In this document: positions 24,239 through 59,017 of the stretch, piece by piece
Position numbering within the stretch: position 1 is the stretch's first letter
Layout: every line of letters begins with the position of its first letter
From: Haliclystus octoradiatus
Lineage: Eukaryota; Cnidaria; Staurozoa; Stauromedusae; Haliclystidae
Direction of reading: 5' to 3'
Assembly: GCA_916610825.1 (NCBI GenBank)
Contig: OU744448.1
Coordinates: 18,889,032 to 18,953,031 of the forward strand
DNA: 64,000 bases
Translations under genes and position numbers: made by a program
Notes under the pieces: model-generated
What the model saw: only the letters and a program-made list of their open reading frames with translations
What the model was told of the DNA's origin: nothing
Databases searched by the model: none

Positions 24239-25003
24239 TCACAAGTAAAGGAATACACTATCAAGACTATTAATTCTATCGTAATTGATTAAACTTGTAT
24301 CCGAATGGATTCTATTTTTCTTTGCGTCTCTTGACCTATCCAAATGCAAACATTTCATGCCAATTGATGCAGCAGGAAGACAATCTAGCTCTTCATTGTC
24401 ACCTATATGCAATGCTGTCCTATGATCATTAATCACTGCAAGTGCCAAACCAGCAGTAAATATCTCAGCAGATGGTTTTGCTAGACCAATAACTCTAGAT
24501 GCTAAAACTATGTCAAAATAATGTCTGATGCCTAAACAATTAAGTATTATATCTAGACGTTCATCAAAATTAGATATAACAGCAAGTTTCAAATTCCTTG
24601 ATTTCAATTCTGATAAAACATTTCTAACTTCATCAAAACATTTCCAGCATTTATCAGATGAAAAGTCAGTAAATAATTGATTAGATATACTTTGAATGAT
24701 TTTCATTGTATCTTCATTATATTTTGGATAAACATTTTCGAATGTCATTCTTACAACATGAAGCCACCATTGCTCTGATGGCATTGATCTATCATAACCA
24801 AAATTTGGATATTTTATATTCATTTGAATATATGCTTGTTTAAATCTTTGTTCTATTGATGATTCTTTTAGTTCAGTTCCAGTGAAGGATTTATAGTTGT
24901 CTGCAATACGTTTGTAGTGATTTCCAACTGATGGGTAAACTCTGAACAAGGTATTTGTGGCATCAAAACTGATGAATGAGATTGCTTTCTTCGTATAAAC
25001 CAT
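24239..25003 (-). CDS. HDHD3: HDHD3-like haloacid dehalogenase hydrolase, 254 aa, single exon
   Basis: HAD-superfamily phosphatase-like protein; the physiological substrate of HDHD3 is not established. The four HAD motifs are visible: motif I SFDATNTL (D14, A, T16), motif II VISNFDER (S144-N145), motif III K176 in GLAKPSAEIF, and motif IV HIGDNEELD (G201-D202-N203). Motif I reads D-x-T rather than the usual D-x-D, so the second catalytic aspartate is absent; human HDHD3 also departs here. Length is close to human (251 aa). The start codon at 25001-25003 gives MVYTKKAISFISFD, right for an N-terminal motif I. The gene is divergent from TTLL12 across 271 bp and has no introns. Confidence 0.92.
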   Translation of the reverse strand: MVYTKKAISFISFDATNTLFRVYPSVGNHYKRIADNYKSFTGTELKESSIEQRFKQAYIQMNIKYPNFGYDRSMPSEQWWLHVVRMTFENVYPKYNEDTMKIIQSISNQLFTDFSSDKCWKCFDEVRNVLSELKSRNLKLAVISNFDERLDIILNCLGIRHYFDIVLASRVIGLAKPSAEIFTAGLALAVINDHRTALHIGDNEELDCLPAASIGMKCLHLDRSRDAKKNRIHSDTSLINYDRINSLDSVFLYL

Positions 25004-25274
25004 TATAATACCAGTCTCCTGTCTTGCTCATGAGATGAGTAGGCCTAGTGGTGATTATTGATGATGTTTACGTAGAAGTCCAGCCTGCTGTACATCGCCT
25101 ACCGTCGCTTTAATCTGATTTTTTCCAGTAATTTTTGTTCCAATCTTAATGCTGCTTTTTGATTCTAAATTTGCTAGTAAAAATCAAATGTTGTGGACGC
25201 CTCTTCATCATTTACCCCGAAAGTGCAAAAGAGGCTTGGTGTGCAACTTTCGCCCACGTGTCTTTTTTCTCAAA
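25004..25274. promoter_or_regulatory. Probable bidirectional promoter, HDHD3 / TTLL12
   Basis: Only 271 bp separate the two divergent start codons. The region contains an E-box CACGTG near 25254 and no evident TATA box. Sharing of a promoter is inferred from distance and orientation. Confidence 0.5.
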
Positions 25275-48983
<23,709 letters not shown>

Positions 48984-50065
48984 TAACAAAAATAAATGAG
49001 ATTTTCTGATTAATTTACCTATAATAAAATATGAGGTAAACACATCTATGTGAGAGTGCTCCATGTTTGTTAAAACAGAGCATAATATAGAATTGAAACA
49101 AGATGAGGTAAAAGCCTTTTCCGTTACTCAAAACATCACGCGTTTACTTTGCGATCATCAGACGGTTTGATGATCTGAAACAGTCTGATGATCGCAAAAT
49201 AAAAATGCGTGAAACTCAGATTAACGGAAAAGAGTTTTGCCTCATCTTTGTTTCAATTCTAATTAATTTGCATATGAATAGAAACTTTATGATCGATGGT
49301 TTGACAATTGATAGTATGTCATCACTTTTTTTATATTAAAAATACAATAGACCAAACCTTATGGAACATTCGTTATTCTGTTCAACGCTTGACTTTTGTA
49401 GCCTTGGTAGATATAAAGCACAGTACAGAATATCTGGGGTCACGGAATACATCTTTCAGCTTCTTATTGGCTGAACATTTATAAAACGTAATATATTTAC
49501 TTCACATGATACCATTGCACAGCACGTACGTACGTACGTGCGTGAAACGTACCATATAAAGATCAAGAAAATGTATTAGAAATTATAAAATTTGCAATGG
49601 AGAAGCAAGTACAGGGTTAAGCAATCAGCGGCAGAGCTTGGATTGATGATATGTCCTGTGTGTGATTTTATTAAAGGATTACTATGTAGCTAAAAACTAA
49701 TTTACGTGGATACGAAAAGCCGAACAAATGCGCAAATGGCATTTTCCGTTGAAGAGACTATAGTGGAAGCAGTCACTTGGATACTAAATAACCGAGGACA
49801 GAAACGGGACGGTTTATAGGATGTATAACGGTACAACTACTGCCTGCTTGTTGTGTAGGCCGCAAACAATATCAGATTGTTTTTGAAACGAAAGATAACA
49901 TTTGTACAACCAACAAACAAAGACACCATCACTCCTAACAAATAGATCAATACTGATATCAAATGTTTGTCTTCGAGGCCGGAACGATAATGCTGTAATG
50001 CAAGGCATAGGTGGTTCAAGTGATAATATCTGCATAATTTAAGCTTACCAGCTCGTATGCTTCTA
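48984..50065. other. Intergenic region between convergent TTLL12 and LicD gene A
   Basis: Contains a foldback element (49091-49258) and a short (ACGT)n run near 49525. No gene seen. Confidence 0.55.
49091..49258. mobile_element. Foldback MITE, 168 bp
   Basis: Near-perfect palindrome: AATTGAAACAAGATGAGG at one end, AATTGAAACAAAGATGAGG reversed at the other. The central TGCGATCATCAGAC also occurs in the 47145-47500 element, so the two families are related. Confidence 0.85.
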
Positions 50066-51067
50066 CTATATGAAATAATTTGATATTCTCGGATATGTCG
50101 TCATCATAGTTTCCATGATAACATATTCCCGATGTGAATGATTCATAAGTTTTATTGCATCACAGCTACTCCACGATACACCAACATAACGTGTGCAACG
50201 ATATTGAGCACGTGGTTCTATCGAGTAATCTCCATAGCGTAGCCTTAGTAATTTATCCGAGCGCTGAGGTGCACTGATTTTAAAACCTTCGAGTTGATAT
50301 TTCACAGTGGGAAATATGTCATCGTATTCAAACATTTGATTTTCGCGACTATCTTTTATTTTGTTGTTTGCAACGATGTCGTAAACTTTAATATCGAGTT
50401 GATAACCATCGTTGAAACGGCAGTTGTGACGAAGACAGTAGCAATAACACGTAGAATTATCGCGTAGTTTTGCTTCGTTGAATAAATGAATTTTGTTCTC
50501 GTTGTACTCAGCATCAGTTTCAGGATTTTGTAGAAATAGATCAGGAGGGAGTTCAACCTTTGCTATCTCAAGAAATGTCTTATAATCGCGCCTCATCATT
50601 CCAATATCAGCATCTTCATCCCATGGCATAAATCTTGAATGTCTTATGGCTCCAATTAATGTACCCTTACCTATCCAATATTCAAAATCATGTTTATTTG
50701 CCATTAAATCTACAATTCTTAACATCCGACCGAACGACAACTGCATTTGTCTTGCCACAGTTTCGCCCCGATGGTTGATATTCGGGCAATGAATCATACC
50801 GTCATCATTATAACCACAGTCTACCAGTATTGATGACAATATCTTTGTTGACAATGTATCTTTATATAATGGAATTGATTTCCCATTTGGTGTGATAATT
50901 AGACGATCATTTATGGGTGAACATTTCCATGGAAAGTGAGGTAAGAGCGAGGGTAACAGAATCCACATAGGTAATACCAGTGTTACAATCAAAACGAAAA
51001 CAATAGCAATTCTTTTACATCTCCTCCTAGCATATACTTTTCCAAGCACAGATGTATTAAACCTCAT
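50066..51067 (-). CDS. LicD-family transferase, copy A, 333 aa, type II membrane protein
   Basis: LicD/fukutin-related fold: members transfer phosphocholine or phospho-sugar groups to glycans, usually in the Golgi. Features: a basic N-terminus (YARRRCKR), one membrane anchor at about 19-44, and the catalytic block GTLIGAIRHSRFMPWDEDAD at 135-154 with its acidic metal-binding cluster DEDAD. A Cys-rich segment CYCYCLRHNC near 213-222 may bind zinc, as in FKRP. The start at 51067 places the anchor correctly. Single exon. From PWKCS (46) to the C-terminus only four residues differ from copy B (56254-57252), whereas the N-terminal 45 residues are clearly diverged. The acceptor is unknown; no closer assignment is justified. 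Confidence 0.85.
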   Translation of the reverse strand: MRFNTSVLGKVYARRRCKRIAIVFVLIVTLVLPMWILLPSLLPHFPWKCSPINDRLIITPNGKSIPLYKDTLSTKILSSILVDCGYNDDGMIHCPNINHRGETVARQMQLSFGRMLRIVDLMANKHDFEYWIGKGTLIGAIRHSRFMPWDEDADIGMMRRDYKTFLEIAKVELPPDLFLQNPETDAEYNENKIHLFNEAKLRDNSTCYCYCLRHNCRFNDGYQLDIKVYDIVANNKIKDSRENQMFEYDDIFPTVKYQLEGFKISAPQRSDKLLRLRYGDYSIEPRAQYRCTRYVGVSWSSCDAIKLMNHSHREYVIMETMMTTYPRISNYFI

Positions 51068-51747
51068 TTTATGAAATACTCAACACAGCCGAAATTTAAA
51101 CGCTGAGAGAGGTGACTTTAATTTAAAATAGTGGTTTTCTGAAACATGTTTGATCGAATTGACAAATTTATGATATGGATGGATGATCAAAGTTCTATAA
51201 AAGGCTAATACAATAGCAATTGTTCAGAATATAATCTTCCTACCGAGGTGTTTTTCAAAGTCAAAAAAGAAAATACTCCGAATTCAAAAGCGTTATTGGG
51301 CCGTTATGGTATAATAACAAGTGAAAACAATCGTTATTGTTTCAAATACATACTACCGTTGTCAATGAAACCTGGTCGAAACAACCAGGTTAAACAGGTT
51401 GAATGTACACACCAATATCAAAATCTATGAAATATCTATTTAGCCCTCTTCCTCGACCTCAAACAGTCTGTCCGAAGTAATGTTTTGAGTGTTGAGATAG
51501 CTCCTCGATGAAAAAGAAAGCAAAATAAGTAAGAGTTTTGTTATGTTCATTAATCATTAGTGTTGTTCACAGGGGTAGACTATGATTTCCCCGATGAGGG
51601 GCTGTTAATTGAAAAACTTGCAAAATGCTTGAAAAATACAAAAAGTTCCCCGAGGAGGGGACTGGTTATCCCTGATCAGGGAGCTCTATCCTCCTTAACT
51701 CACAAAAAACGGGTGATCCAATAGTAGTGTCTCTCTCTCTCTCTCTT
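51068..51747. other. Gap between LicD gene A and the RTE-like remnant
   Basis: Contains the presumed LicD-A promoter, GC-rich hairpin motifs (CCCCGATGAGGGG, CCCCGAGGAGGGG, TCCCTGATCAGGGA near 51587-51691) and a (TC)n run at 51730-51748 that is the tail of the retroelement. Confidence 0.5.
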
Positions 51748-53118
51748 TCACGCTTTTCCGTCCCAGGACGAGGACACTGCGCGGTCAACAATAATCCGCC
51801 ATGTTTTTCTATCTTTTGTTAGTTCTTTTAGTTCTTTAATGTTAAGTTTTCGTTTTATTATTTGATTGTCAGTTATGTTTTTTGTGCAAATTTCAACATT
51901 CAGTGCTTTTAAATCATCATTAATTATTTTGAGCCATGTCGTTTTTGGTGCCCCTCGTGGCTTTGGCCAGAACAGTAGTGCTTCATCGAGTGCTCGTTTG
52001 GCAGGAGTGCGTTCTGGCAAGCGTAATAAATGACCATACCATCTGAGTCGTCTGGCTTTTACTTCAAGACTCCAAGGTGACTGATAAGACATTTTATATA
52101 GTGTAGTGTTTGTGGTTTTGTCTTCCCATGTTAAGTTTAAAATTCTCCGTAACAGTTTTCTTTGAAATATATCGATTGTGTTTTCATGATTGTGTGTACA
52201 AGTCCATAACTCACAGTTATAAAAAAATATGCTTTCTACATGCGTTCTGAATATTCTCATTTTAGTTTTAGTTTCTACTTTTCTACTTTCAAATATATAT
52301 TTTAACTTATTGTATGAATTAATCGCTAGTATTTTCCGTCTATTTATATCTTTATCTGTATCTAAAAGGCTTCCTAAGTATTTACAGTTTTTCCAGTCTT
52401 CATTTTCACCTGTTCCTCGTTTTATTACATATTCTTCAGTCTTGGTATCATTGACTTGTAAATTATACGCTTTCAACATGTCTGGTATTCTTTTTCTAAT
52501 TCTTTGGTTGTCTTCTTGATTAGTTGTTATGTAACTGATATCATCTGCATATTGTTGGTCTATTAAAATTTTATGTTGGTCTCCTATTATATATGTGTGA
52601 TCATGAGCATGCGATGGATTAGTGATGTGATTACATTTTTTAAGTGCATCAGCTAGATAGATTACAAATAAGATGGGACTGAGACAGTCACCTTGTGGTA
52701 CACCAATATTACTATTGATATTTTTTCCTATTGTTTCCTTCAATTTAACTTTTAAAGTAACATCCTCTATTAGTATTTTCATCATATGTAGCTCATCGTT
52801 ATCTAAGATTTCCTTCAATATATTGATCATATCGCATCTTCTGACTGTATCGAATGCTTTTGACATATCTAGTAATAATAATATAATTTGATAATTCTCT
52901 GAGGTAATTGCTTTTTCTGCTAGTATTTTAAAGCTGAACACTTGTTCAGTGGTACTTCTGCCTTGTTGGTATGCTGCTTGTGTCAGTAGTGTCAGTAGTT
53001 GGAAACTGGCATTTTGAAAAACCCTCCTACGATTTGGAAGGTAGCAGCAAAGATACCATAAATTACATTGTCCGTGGGTTTTCCTGTGAGTGAAATCGAA
53101 ATTTGCAATATAAGACAA
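51748..53118 (-). pseudogene. RTE-like non-LTR retrotransposon, 5'-truncated reverse transcriptase
   Basis: 456 codons on the minus strand. RT motifs: LLLDMSKAFDT, GVPQGDCLSPILFVIYL, QQYADDISYI, LQVNDTKTEEY; C-terminal part RILNLTWEDK and RRLRWYGHLLRLPERTP. The endonuclease and the first RT motifs are absent and the first ~45 residues look unrelated, so the copy is truncated, although its remaining frame is open. A (GA)n tract follows the stop almost at once, fitting the short 3' ends of RTE-type elements. It lies between the two LicD genes. Confidence 0.85.
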
Positions 53119-53717
53119 AACCCTTTCTCCTAGAGCATCTATTTCTCAACAAAACTCAATTAATCTACTTGGGAGCCCGGGGAAGCTGCTGATACACGCA
53201 TACAAGCATCGTATATGCATCTCCCGAACAGTTCTTCCCTTCGATTCAAATTAAACTAATAAATAATATAATCAAAGACATACTTTTGCGGGTGCATTTG
53301 ATGAGTCAAGTTATTCATAATACACTTGCTGTTGTCTTAATAACCCAACCCCGGTACACTGACATAAGTTGAGATGGCATTAGCGTGTCCCAAGGACAGT
53401 CCTGTCACACCGTTCAAAGGAAAACTCCATCAGTTTGCATCCAAAGGGTTTTTTGTAAATGTAATGCAATGTAAATAGTTGGCATCTTTGCATGGAGTTA
53501 GGAGAATTTATGATACTGACTAGTTACTCAAAATACTTGAAGATTTTGAAAAAAAATTTGAACTTTACCTTTGTTTTGCTCGTAAAAACGTGAAATTTGA
53601 GGGTCTTCAACCTCATTTGCTGCGAAATTTTACGGTTTACCTGTATTTTTGAATATGACACAGCCCTGTCAAAAAATTACCGAAGGTCCACGTATCCCTT
53701 TTGAATAAATAGAGGCT

Positions 53718-53928
53718 TTGGGTAATAATCGGTACTTATTTGTGAAATCGCGGCACTTGTTTATGAAATCGTGTTACTTCTAATAGAGATCGACATACTT
53801 CTGCATGCGGCAGACGTCCAGCAATACTGGACCCCGCAAGCTTTGGGTATCTGGTCAGTCCGCATTATCCGGGCTTTCTTTCTAAATTTACTTATATCAT
53901 TGCCAGGCTTTCTCAAACAATATAAAAT
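53718..53928. repeat. Inverted-repeat arm, left (pairs with 55909-56130)
   Basis: Shared with the right arm in reverse: GATCGACATACTTCTGCATG, CGGCAGACGTCCAGCAATA, CCGCATTATCCGGGC. The two arms enclose about 2 kb with two other hairpin elements. Confidence 0.8.
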
Positions 53929-54325
53929 ATGGAATATTATATAGATATGAGATACCGATGTAAATAATTTTATATGCATATATATATATGTATACGCTTG
54001 ACAACAAAAGTCACTGGCAACCATTTTTCTAATTATATTTTCTTGCTCAATGTTTCGGAAATCTTCTGTATCCATTTCAAAAAGTAAAATTTCATCGTAG
54101 TGAAATGATATTTCTCAGATATAATAAGGTTCATAGTTTTTGTTTGCTTTTATGTCAAACATCATACTCTTATATAATCATTATAAAACTTAGCATCTCA
54201 TCTATTTAATATATTTACTATATTCCATGTAACTTGTAACTTGCATTCACATGTTATTTTATTGAAATACATGGTCACATTAATTACATTACATATATCG
54301 TGCAGCCCTAAATCCTGATTACTAA

Positions 54326-55035
54326 GGGCCACCGTTCATTATTTATTCCACGGGGGGAGGGGGTACCGAAGAGAACCGAATTTCTCTGGAAATGTTTTTT
54401 TTACCCACCCTTTTAAGTGGAAAAAAATAAATTACCCACCCCCAAATACTTTAATCTTGTTTAAAAAGCAACGGATGGAAGAATAACTTTAATCATAGTT
54501 TATAGAGACAAACCCTACTGTTTATCCCTATTGTAGGTTTGTCTCTATAAACTATGCTTTAATCGAATGCCTATTAACAATATTTTGGGTATCTGTGAAG
54601 CATAACTGATTTTTTTTATTATTTTCATAATGTAAAACTGAACTCAATATTATAGTTCAACATCAATTCAGGAAATAAAAGTTTCCGTGATTCTGAAGCT
54701 CTTCATGAACGTGTTATCGTTGTAAGCCATGCTGCCCCATAATTAGCACAGGCACGAGCAATCATGACTCATGAGGAATAAACTGATTCCCATGACACAT
54801 TGGATAATTCTTCAATCAACAGCGATAAGGAGTAACCTTAATTTTGGACCTTCTTATTTAATATTATTCACATATTCTATTTTTTATTTTCTTGAATAAT
54901 TTTTGAACAAATTCAATATTTTATCAAGATCAAAGAATCACAAGGTCAAAAAAAAATTACCCCCCTTTTCATCAATCAAAATCTAGTTTACCCACCCCAA
55001 CCCCGCAACCCGTGGTGTAAATAATGAACAGTCAC
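54326..55035. mobile_element. TIR element with TAA flanks, 710 bp
   Basis: Ends CCGTTCATTATTTATTCCAC and, reversed, CTGTTCATTATTTACACCAC, beside runs of G/C. TAA lies at 54323-54325 and 55036-55038. Both ends carry ACCCACCC-rich subterminal blocks. It encloses a perfect 21-bp-arm hairpin. Probably Harbinger-like by target size. Confidence 0.7.
54494..54556. repeat. Perfect hairpin, 21-bp arms
   Basis: CATAGTTTATAGAGACAAAC-C is repeated exactly inverted after a 21-base loop, inside the 54326-55035 element. Confidence 0.9.
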
Positions 55036-55645
55036 TAACATTTACAAAATTGTAACAAGAGTTAAAAGTATCTAGGCCTTGTTTGAAAATAGGCATAAAG
55101 ATAGCGATGATACAACTTTGCAACTTTTTCAGTAAGTGAGTCCCAGATATGAATTGAAGAAACAAATATTTTGAAACTGTTGTACTGTTATATTGCGGAT
55201 ATATTGATATATATATTTATATATATATATATAGCAAGTCTTCGAGTGTCCTCGTGTTATCCGATCCCGTGGTTTTCCATCGAGAAGTTTTCGATCTCCT
55301 AAATATGAAAGCATGATTGGAAACCATATGAAAGCATCTTATAAGTATGACTGGCTGGATATTTTGAGTGATACATAACAGGAGCCAACCCTGATGCTAT
55401 ACCAAGCCCTAGTTCGTAACATATTAGAATATTATTGTTCCCTCTGTGTACACCTTCAAAGGTAATGCATCCATTAACGAACTAGAAAATGTACAAAGGA
55501 GGTCTACAAGATGAATAATCAAAATTTCAGCGATACTCTTCGCACAATACAATATATCATTTATAAATACATTTTTCAGTTATTTACATATGGATAGTCA
55601 CCTTAATTAATCATATACTCCAAATTTTATATCATATTTTATACC

Positions 55646-55825
55646 TAATATATAAAATATGAAGTCAAAAATCAGAAAATCATATTTGCTACTCAAAGGC
55701 TTCACGCCAAGGCGATATTGAATTGAATAGATCGGGACTGAATAGATTGCCTGATGGTCGCCTTGGTGTGAAACTTTGAGTACAAGCATGATTGTCTGAT
55801 TTTTGACTTCATATTTTATATATTA
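55646..55825. mobile_element. Foldback MITE, 180 bp
   Basis: Arms TAATATATAAAATATGAAGT and CAAAAATCAGA, reversed at the other end; similarity continues through CTCAAAG and GCCAAGGCGA. No frame. Confidence 0.85.
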
Positions 55826-55908
55826 TTTTAAGCTCTGCTTTGATATCATTGAGCCCTATGTTCAATCAGTAAGACAGCTTATACCACATTATATATATAT
55901 AATATTAC

Positions 55909-56130
55909 ATATATTGTTTGAATAAGCATTGCAACGATATACGGAAATTTGGTATTAAGGCCCGGATAATGCGGATTCACTAGAAACACAAAATCTTGCA
56001 TGGTCCAATATTGCTGGACGTCTGCCGCATGCAGAAGTATGTCGATCTCTGGTAGAAGTAACACGATTTCATAAACAAGTAACATGATTTCACAACAAGT
56101 GCCGCGATTTCACAAGTAAGTACAAATTAT
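55909..56130. repeat. Inverted-repeat arm, right (pairs with 53718-53928)
   Basis: Immediately downstream of LicD gene B. It has an extra copy of the GAAATC(A/G)TGTTACTT unit compared with the left arm. Confidence 0.8.
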
Positions 56131-56253
56131 TACACATCGAGTTTTGAATGGCCTGGCACTTCATACTTGAACTCAATCTCAATTCAAACAAATTTACACA
56201 ATTCAATCTTTTCTATTCATGACAATTGTAAGCAACTATCTCCTTTTCTTCGA

Positions 56254-57252
56254 TTATATGAAATAATTTGATATTCTCGGATATGTCGTCATCATAGTTT
56301 CCATTATAACATATTCCCGATGTGAATCATTCATAAGTTTTATTGCATCACAACTACTCCACGATACACCAACATAAGGTGTGCAACGATATTGAGCACG
56401 TGGTTCTATCGAGTAATCCCCATAGCGTAGCCTTAGTAATTTATCCGAGCGCTGAGGTGCACTGATTTTAAAACCTTCGAGTTGATATTTCACAGTGGGA
56501 AATATGTCATCGTATTCAAACATTTGATTTTCGCGACTATCTTTTATTTTGTTGTTTGCAACGATGTCGTAAACTTTAATATCGAGTTGATAACCATCGT
56601 TGAAACGGCAGTTGTGACGAAGACAGTAGCAATAACACGTAGAATTATCGCGTAGTTTTGCTTCGTTGAATAAATGAATTTTGTTCTCGTTATACTCAGC
56701 ATCAGTCTCAGGATTTTGTAGAAATAGATCAGGAGGGAGTTCAACCTTTGCTACCTCAAGAAATGTCTTATAATCGCGCCTCATCATTCCAATATCAGCA
56801 TCTTCATCCCATGGCATAAATCTTGAATGTCTTATGGCTCCAATTAATGTACCCTTACCTATCCAATATTCAAAATCATGTTTATTTGCCATTAAATCTA
56901 CAATTCTTAACATCCGACCGAACGACAACTGCATTTGTCTTGCCACAGTTTCGCCCCGATGGTTGATATTCGGGCAATGAATCATACCGTCATCATTATA
57001 ACCACAGTCTATCAGTATTGATGACAATATCTTTGTTGACAATGTATCTTTATATAATGGAATTGATTTCCCATTTGGTGTGATAATTAGACGATCATTT
57101 ATGGGTGAACATTTCCAAGGAAAGCGAGGTGAGAAGTACAACACCGGGAATAATAATGTCACTGCAATCAAAATGTAAACAATAGCAATACTTTTACCTC
57201 TTCTACTATATACTTTTCCAAATACAGGTATAGTGAACTTCATTGCCCCCAA
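56254..57252 (-). CDS. LicD-family transferase, copy B, 332 aa, type II membrane protein
   Basis: Same fold as the gene at 50066-51067: membrane anchor at about 20-42, GTLIGAIRH...DEDAD catalytic block, CYCYCLRHNC. The body differs from copy A at four residues (V/I, I/V, R/P, H/D), and the DNA is nearly identical from the stop codon to about 57115. Upstream of that the two genes become clearly different, though still alignable (KVYSRRGKSIAIVYIL against KVYARRRCKRIAIVFVL). Two start codons are possible, MGAMKF; the first is used here. Tandem, same strand, 5.2 kb from copy A. Confidence 0.85.
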   Translation of the reverse strand: MGAMKFTIPVFGKVYSRRGKSIAIVYILIAVTLLFPVLYFSPRFPWKCSPINDRLIITPNGKSIPLYKDTLSTKILSSILIDCGYNDDGMIHCPNINHRGETVARQMQLSFGRMLRIVDLMANKHDFEYWIGKGTLIGAIRHSRFMPWDEDADIGMMRRDYKTFLEVAKVELPPDLFLQNPETDAEYNENKIHLFNEAKLRDNSTCYCYCLRHNCRFNDGYQLDIKVYDIVANNKIKDSRENQMFEYDDIFPTVKYQLEGFKISAPQRSDKLLRLRYGDYSIEPRAQYRCTPYVGVSWSSCDAIKLMNDSHREYVIMETMMTTYPRISNYFI

Positions 57253-57417
57253 ACACTCAGCCCTGATATAAAAAGCTGAAAAGATAATGAATAAAGGCTA
57301 ATAAACTGTATAATCAGACATTTGGCGAATATCGATTGAATTTGTTTCGTGGACATGAGAGATGTGTGGAAATAAAATGAGCGACAATCTATACCTATGA
57401 GCCAAAAAGAGACCAGA

Positions 57418-57525
57418 TCATTGTGCTCGATCGGATCAGATCAGAAGTTAAACAGGATTGATCAAGATCAACAGGTCCTCGCCTACCGCGATTTGATATG
57501 GTACGCCGGTGTGGACGAAGTGTTC
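57418..57525 (+). other. Possible 5S rRNA-derived sequence
   Basis: GCTCGATCGGATCAGATCAG then AAGTTAAACAGG, followed by CCTACCGCGATTTGATATGG, resembles degenerate 5S rRNA (CTCGTCCGATCNCCGAAGTTAAGCA ... ACCGCCTGGGAATACCGGGT in general form). Spacing differs and several positions mismatch, so it would be a pseudogene or 5S-derived SINE head, not a working gene. Confidence 0.3.
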
Positions 57526-57865
57526 AAAGAGGTTTCGAGTTGCATGCAAATGCATATACTTATATTGAGATGTAAATCCTCTGGCTTAGCTCTTCAAAAT
57601 AAATTTATGAAGAAATCTATGTAGCCTAGATATTCTGATCGAAGCCTTAATTTAATTGAGAACATATTCCATTTCATTTCTTGCTGTTGAAAGCCGGAGT
57701 TGAAAGAAGCAGAAAGTTTTGATTTGTTTATGATTGTATTTGTAGTAGATTATACTAAATACAATGTAATAGAGAATGAAATTCAAAATGATTTTTTTTT
57801 ATTCGAAAATTTATTAATTCAATGTTTTGATATATTAATTCAAAGTTGATATCGCCCAGTACAGT

Positions 57866-57984
57866 CACTCTGTTTTGTTTGCTTCGTTTTGTATTTCAGA
57901 ACGTTCGTCGCTCTGTTTTGTCTACTTCGTTTTGTAATTCAGAACGTTCGTCGCTCTGGTTTGTTTACATCGTTTCGTAATTCA
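57866..57984. repeat. Tandem repeat, 43-bp unit, about 2.8 copies
   Basis: Units start at 57866, 57909 and 57952 (CGCTCTGTTTTGTCTACTTC; TTTTGTAATTCAGAACGTTC). It abuts the left end of the 57985-61184 element. Confidence 0.9.
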
Positions 57985-58885
57985 AGTGCCTATGAAATGA
58001 AAAAATGGGTTTTGAGGTTTTCACATATTCCTGTAGAGATTTTTACGCTGATTCCGATGATATAATTTTTATTGCAAACAATTAGTTATAGCCTACCTTT
58101 TTTGATGCCTAAAGTCGGCATTTCCACAAAATTTTTGGGGACACTTTTTACGCGGTCAGATTATGCAAATGAGGCGCGTGACGTCAAGAGTTGTACACAG
58201 ATCAGAAACAAACACAAGAAGCTAGGCAAGAGCCTCTATCCCGTGTTCCGCTCCATGAAACTGAGAGTCGCTGCACTGTATGAAATGGAGTTCTAACGTA
58301 ATGCTCACAGGCTAACGGCGTTTGACTAACAAGAAGCAGTCATGGCGGTAGCCTTCATGCCCTTTTATCATGTAAAATAGAAATAGCGAGATACATGTAT
58401 AAAACAGCCTTGGGACAGTGCCCTGTCAGTGCCTACCACCGTCTAGTCAGATATGTTCTCAACAATGTAATATGTGCATGCATTAGGCTGGTAATACTAC
58501 AGAATTACAGACAGATGGCCTGGATATTATTTCCTGATAACTTTGTGACCTCACATGTATACAATTTTTAAAATTATAATTTATTATCTTATCATATGCC
58601 AGGCAATATGAAATTTACATGAAATTCTATTATGGGCCTATAACATCTGATCTTGAGAAAAATCGACAAAACAAAGAAGTTAAAACAATGAGTAGGATTG
58701 AGATAATAATAAAATATAATTCACATAAATAAAGTACATAGATCGATGGTAGCAGCAGAATGATCTAAATCCAGACAAGAACAACATTAGTAAAGAAACA
58801 ATCAAATGCCATCAGTGCAGCAAGAGAGCCAATAGTAGACCCAATCCTAAATGCAAACAAAAGCAAACAAATTATCAATAAGGGG

Positions 58886-59017
58886 ACAAGCCATCCATAA
58901 AGTACGTACTCAGTTGAGGGGGAGGGGGACATATCAAAAGCGTACAGCTGCGTACATGGGAGAAGGGATGTGTCAAGTATGTACACATCTTGACTATCTA
59001 TGTAGCACTTTTTGAAA
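58886..59017 (+). repeat. Dispersed repeat, copy 2
   Basis: Matches 10288-10425 in order and direction (CATAAAGTACGTACTCAGTT, AAAAGCGTACAGCTGCGTAC, GTAGCACTTTTTGAAAGA). Confidence 0.75.

Noticed and set aside
49524-49545. (ACGT)n run as a possible regulatory array
   Set aside because: Short simple repeat with no supporting context.
55879-56085. 68-codon frame in the right inverted-repeat arm
   Set aside because: Shared only through the repeat; the left arm breaks it and no family is recognisable.
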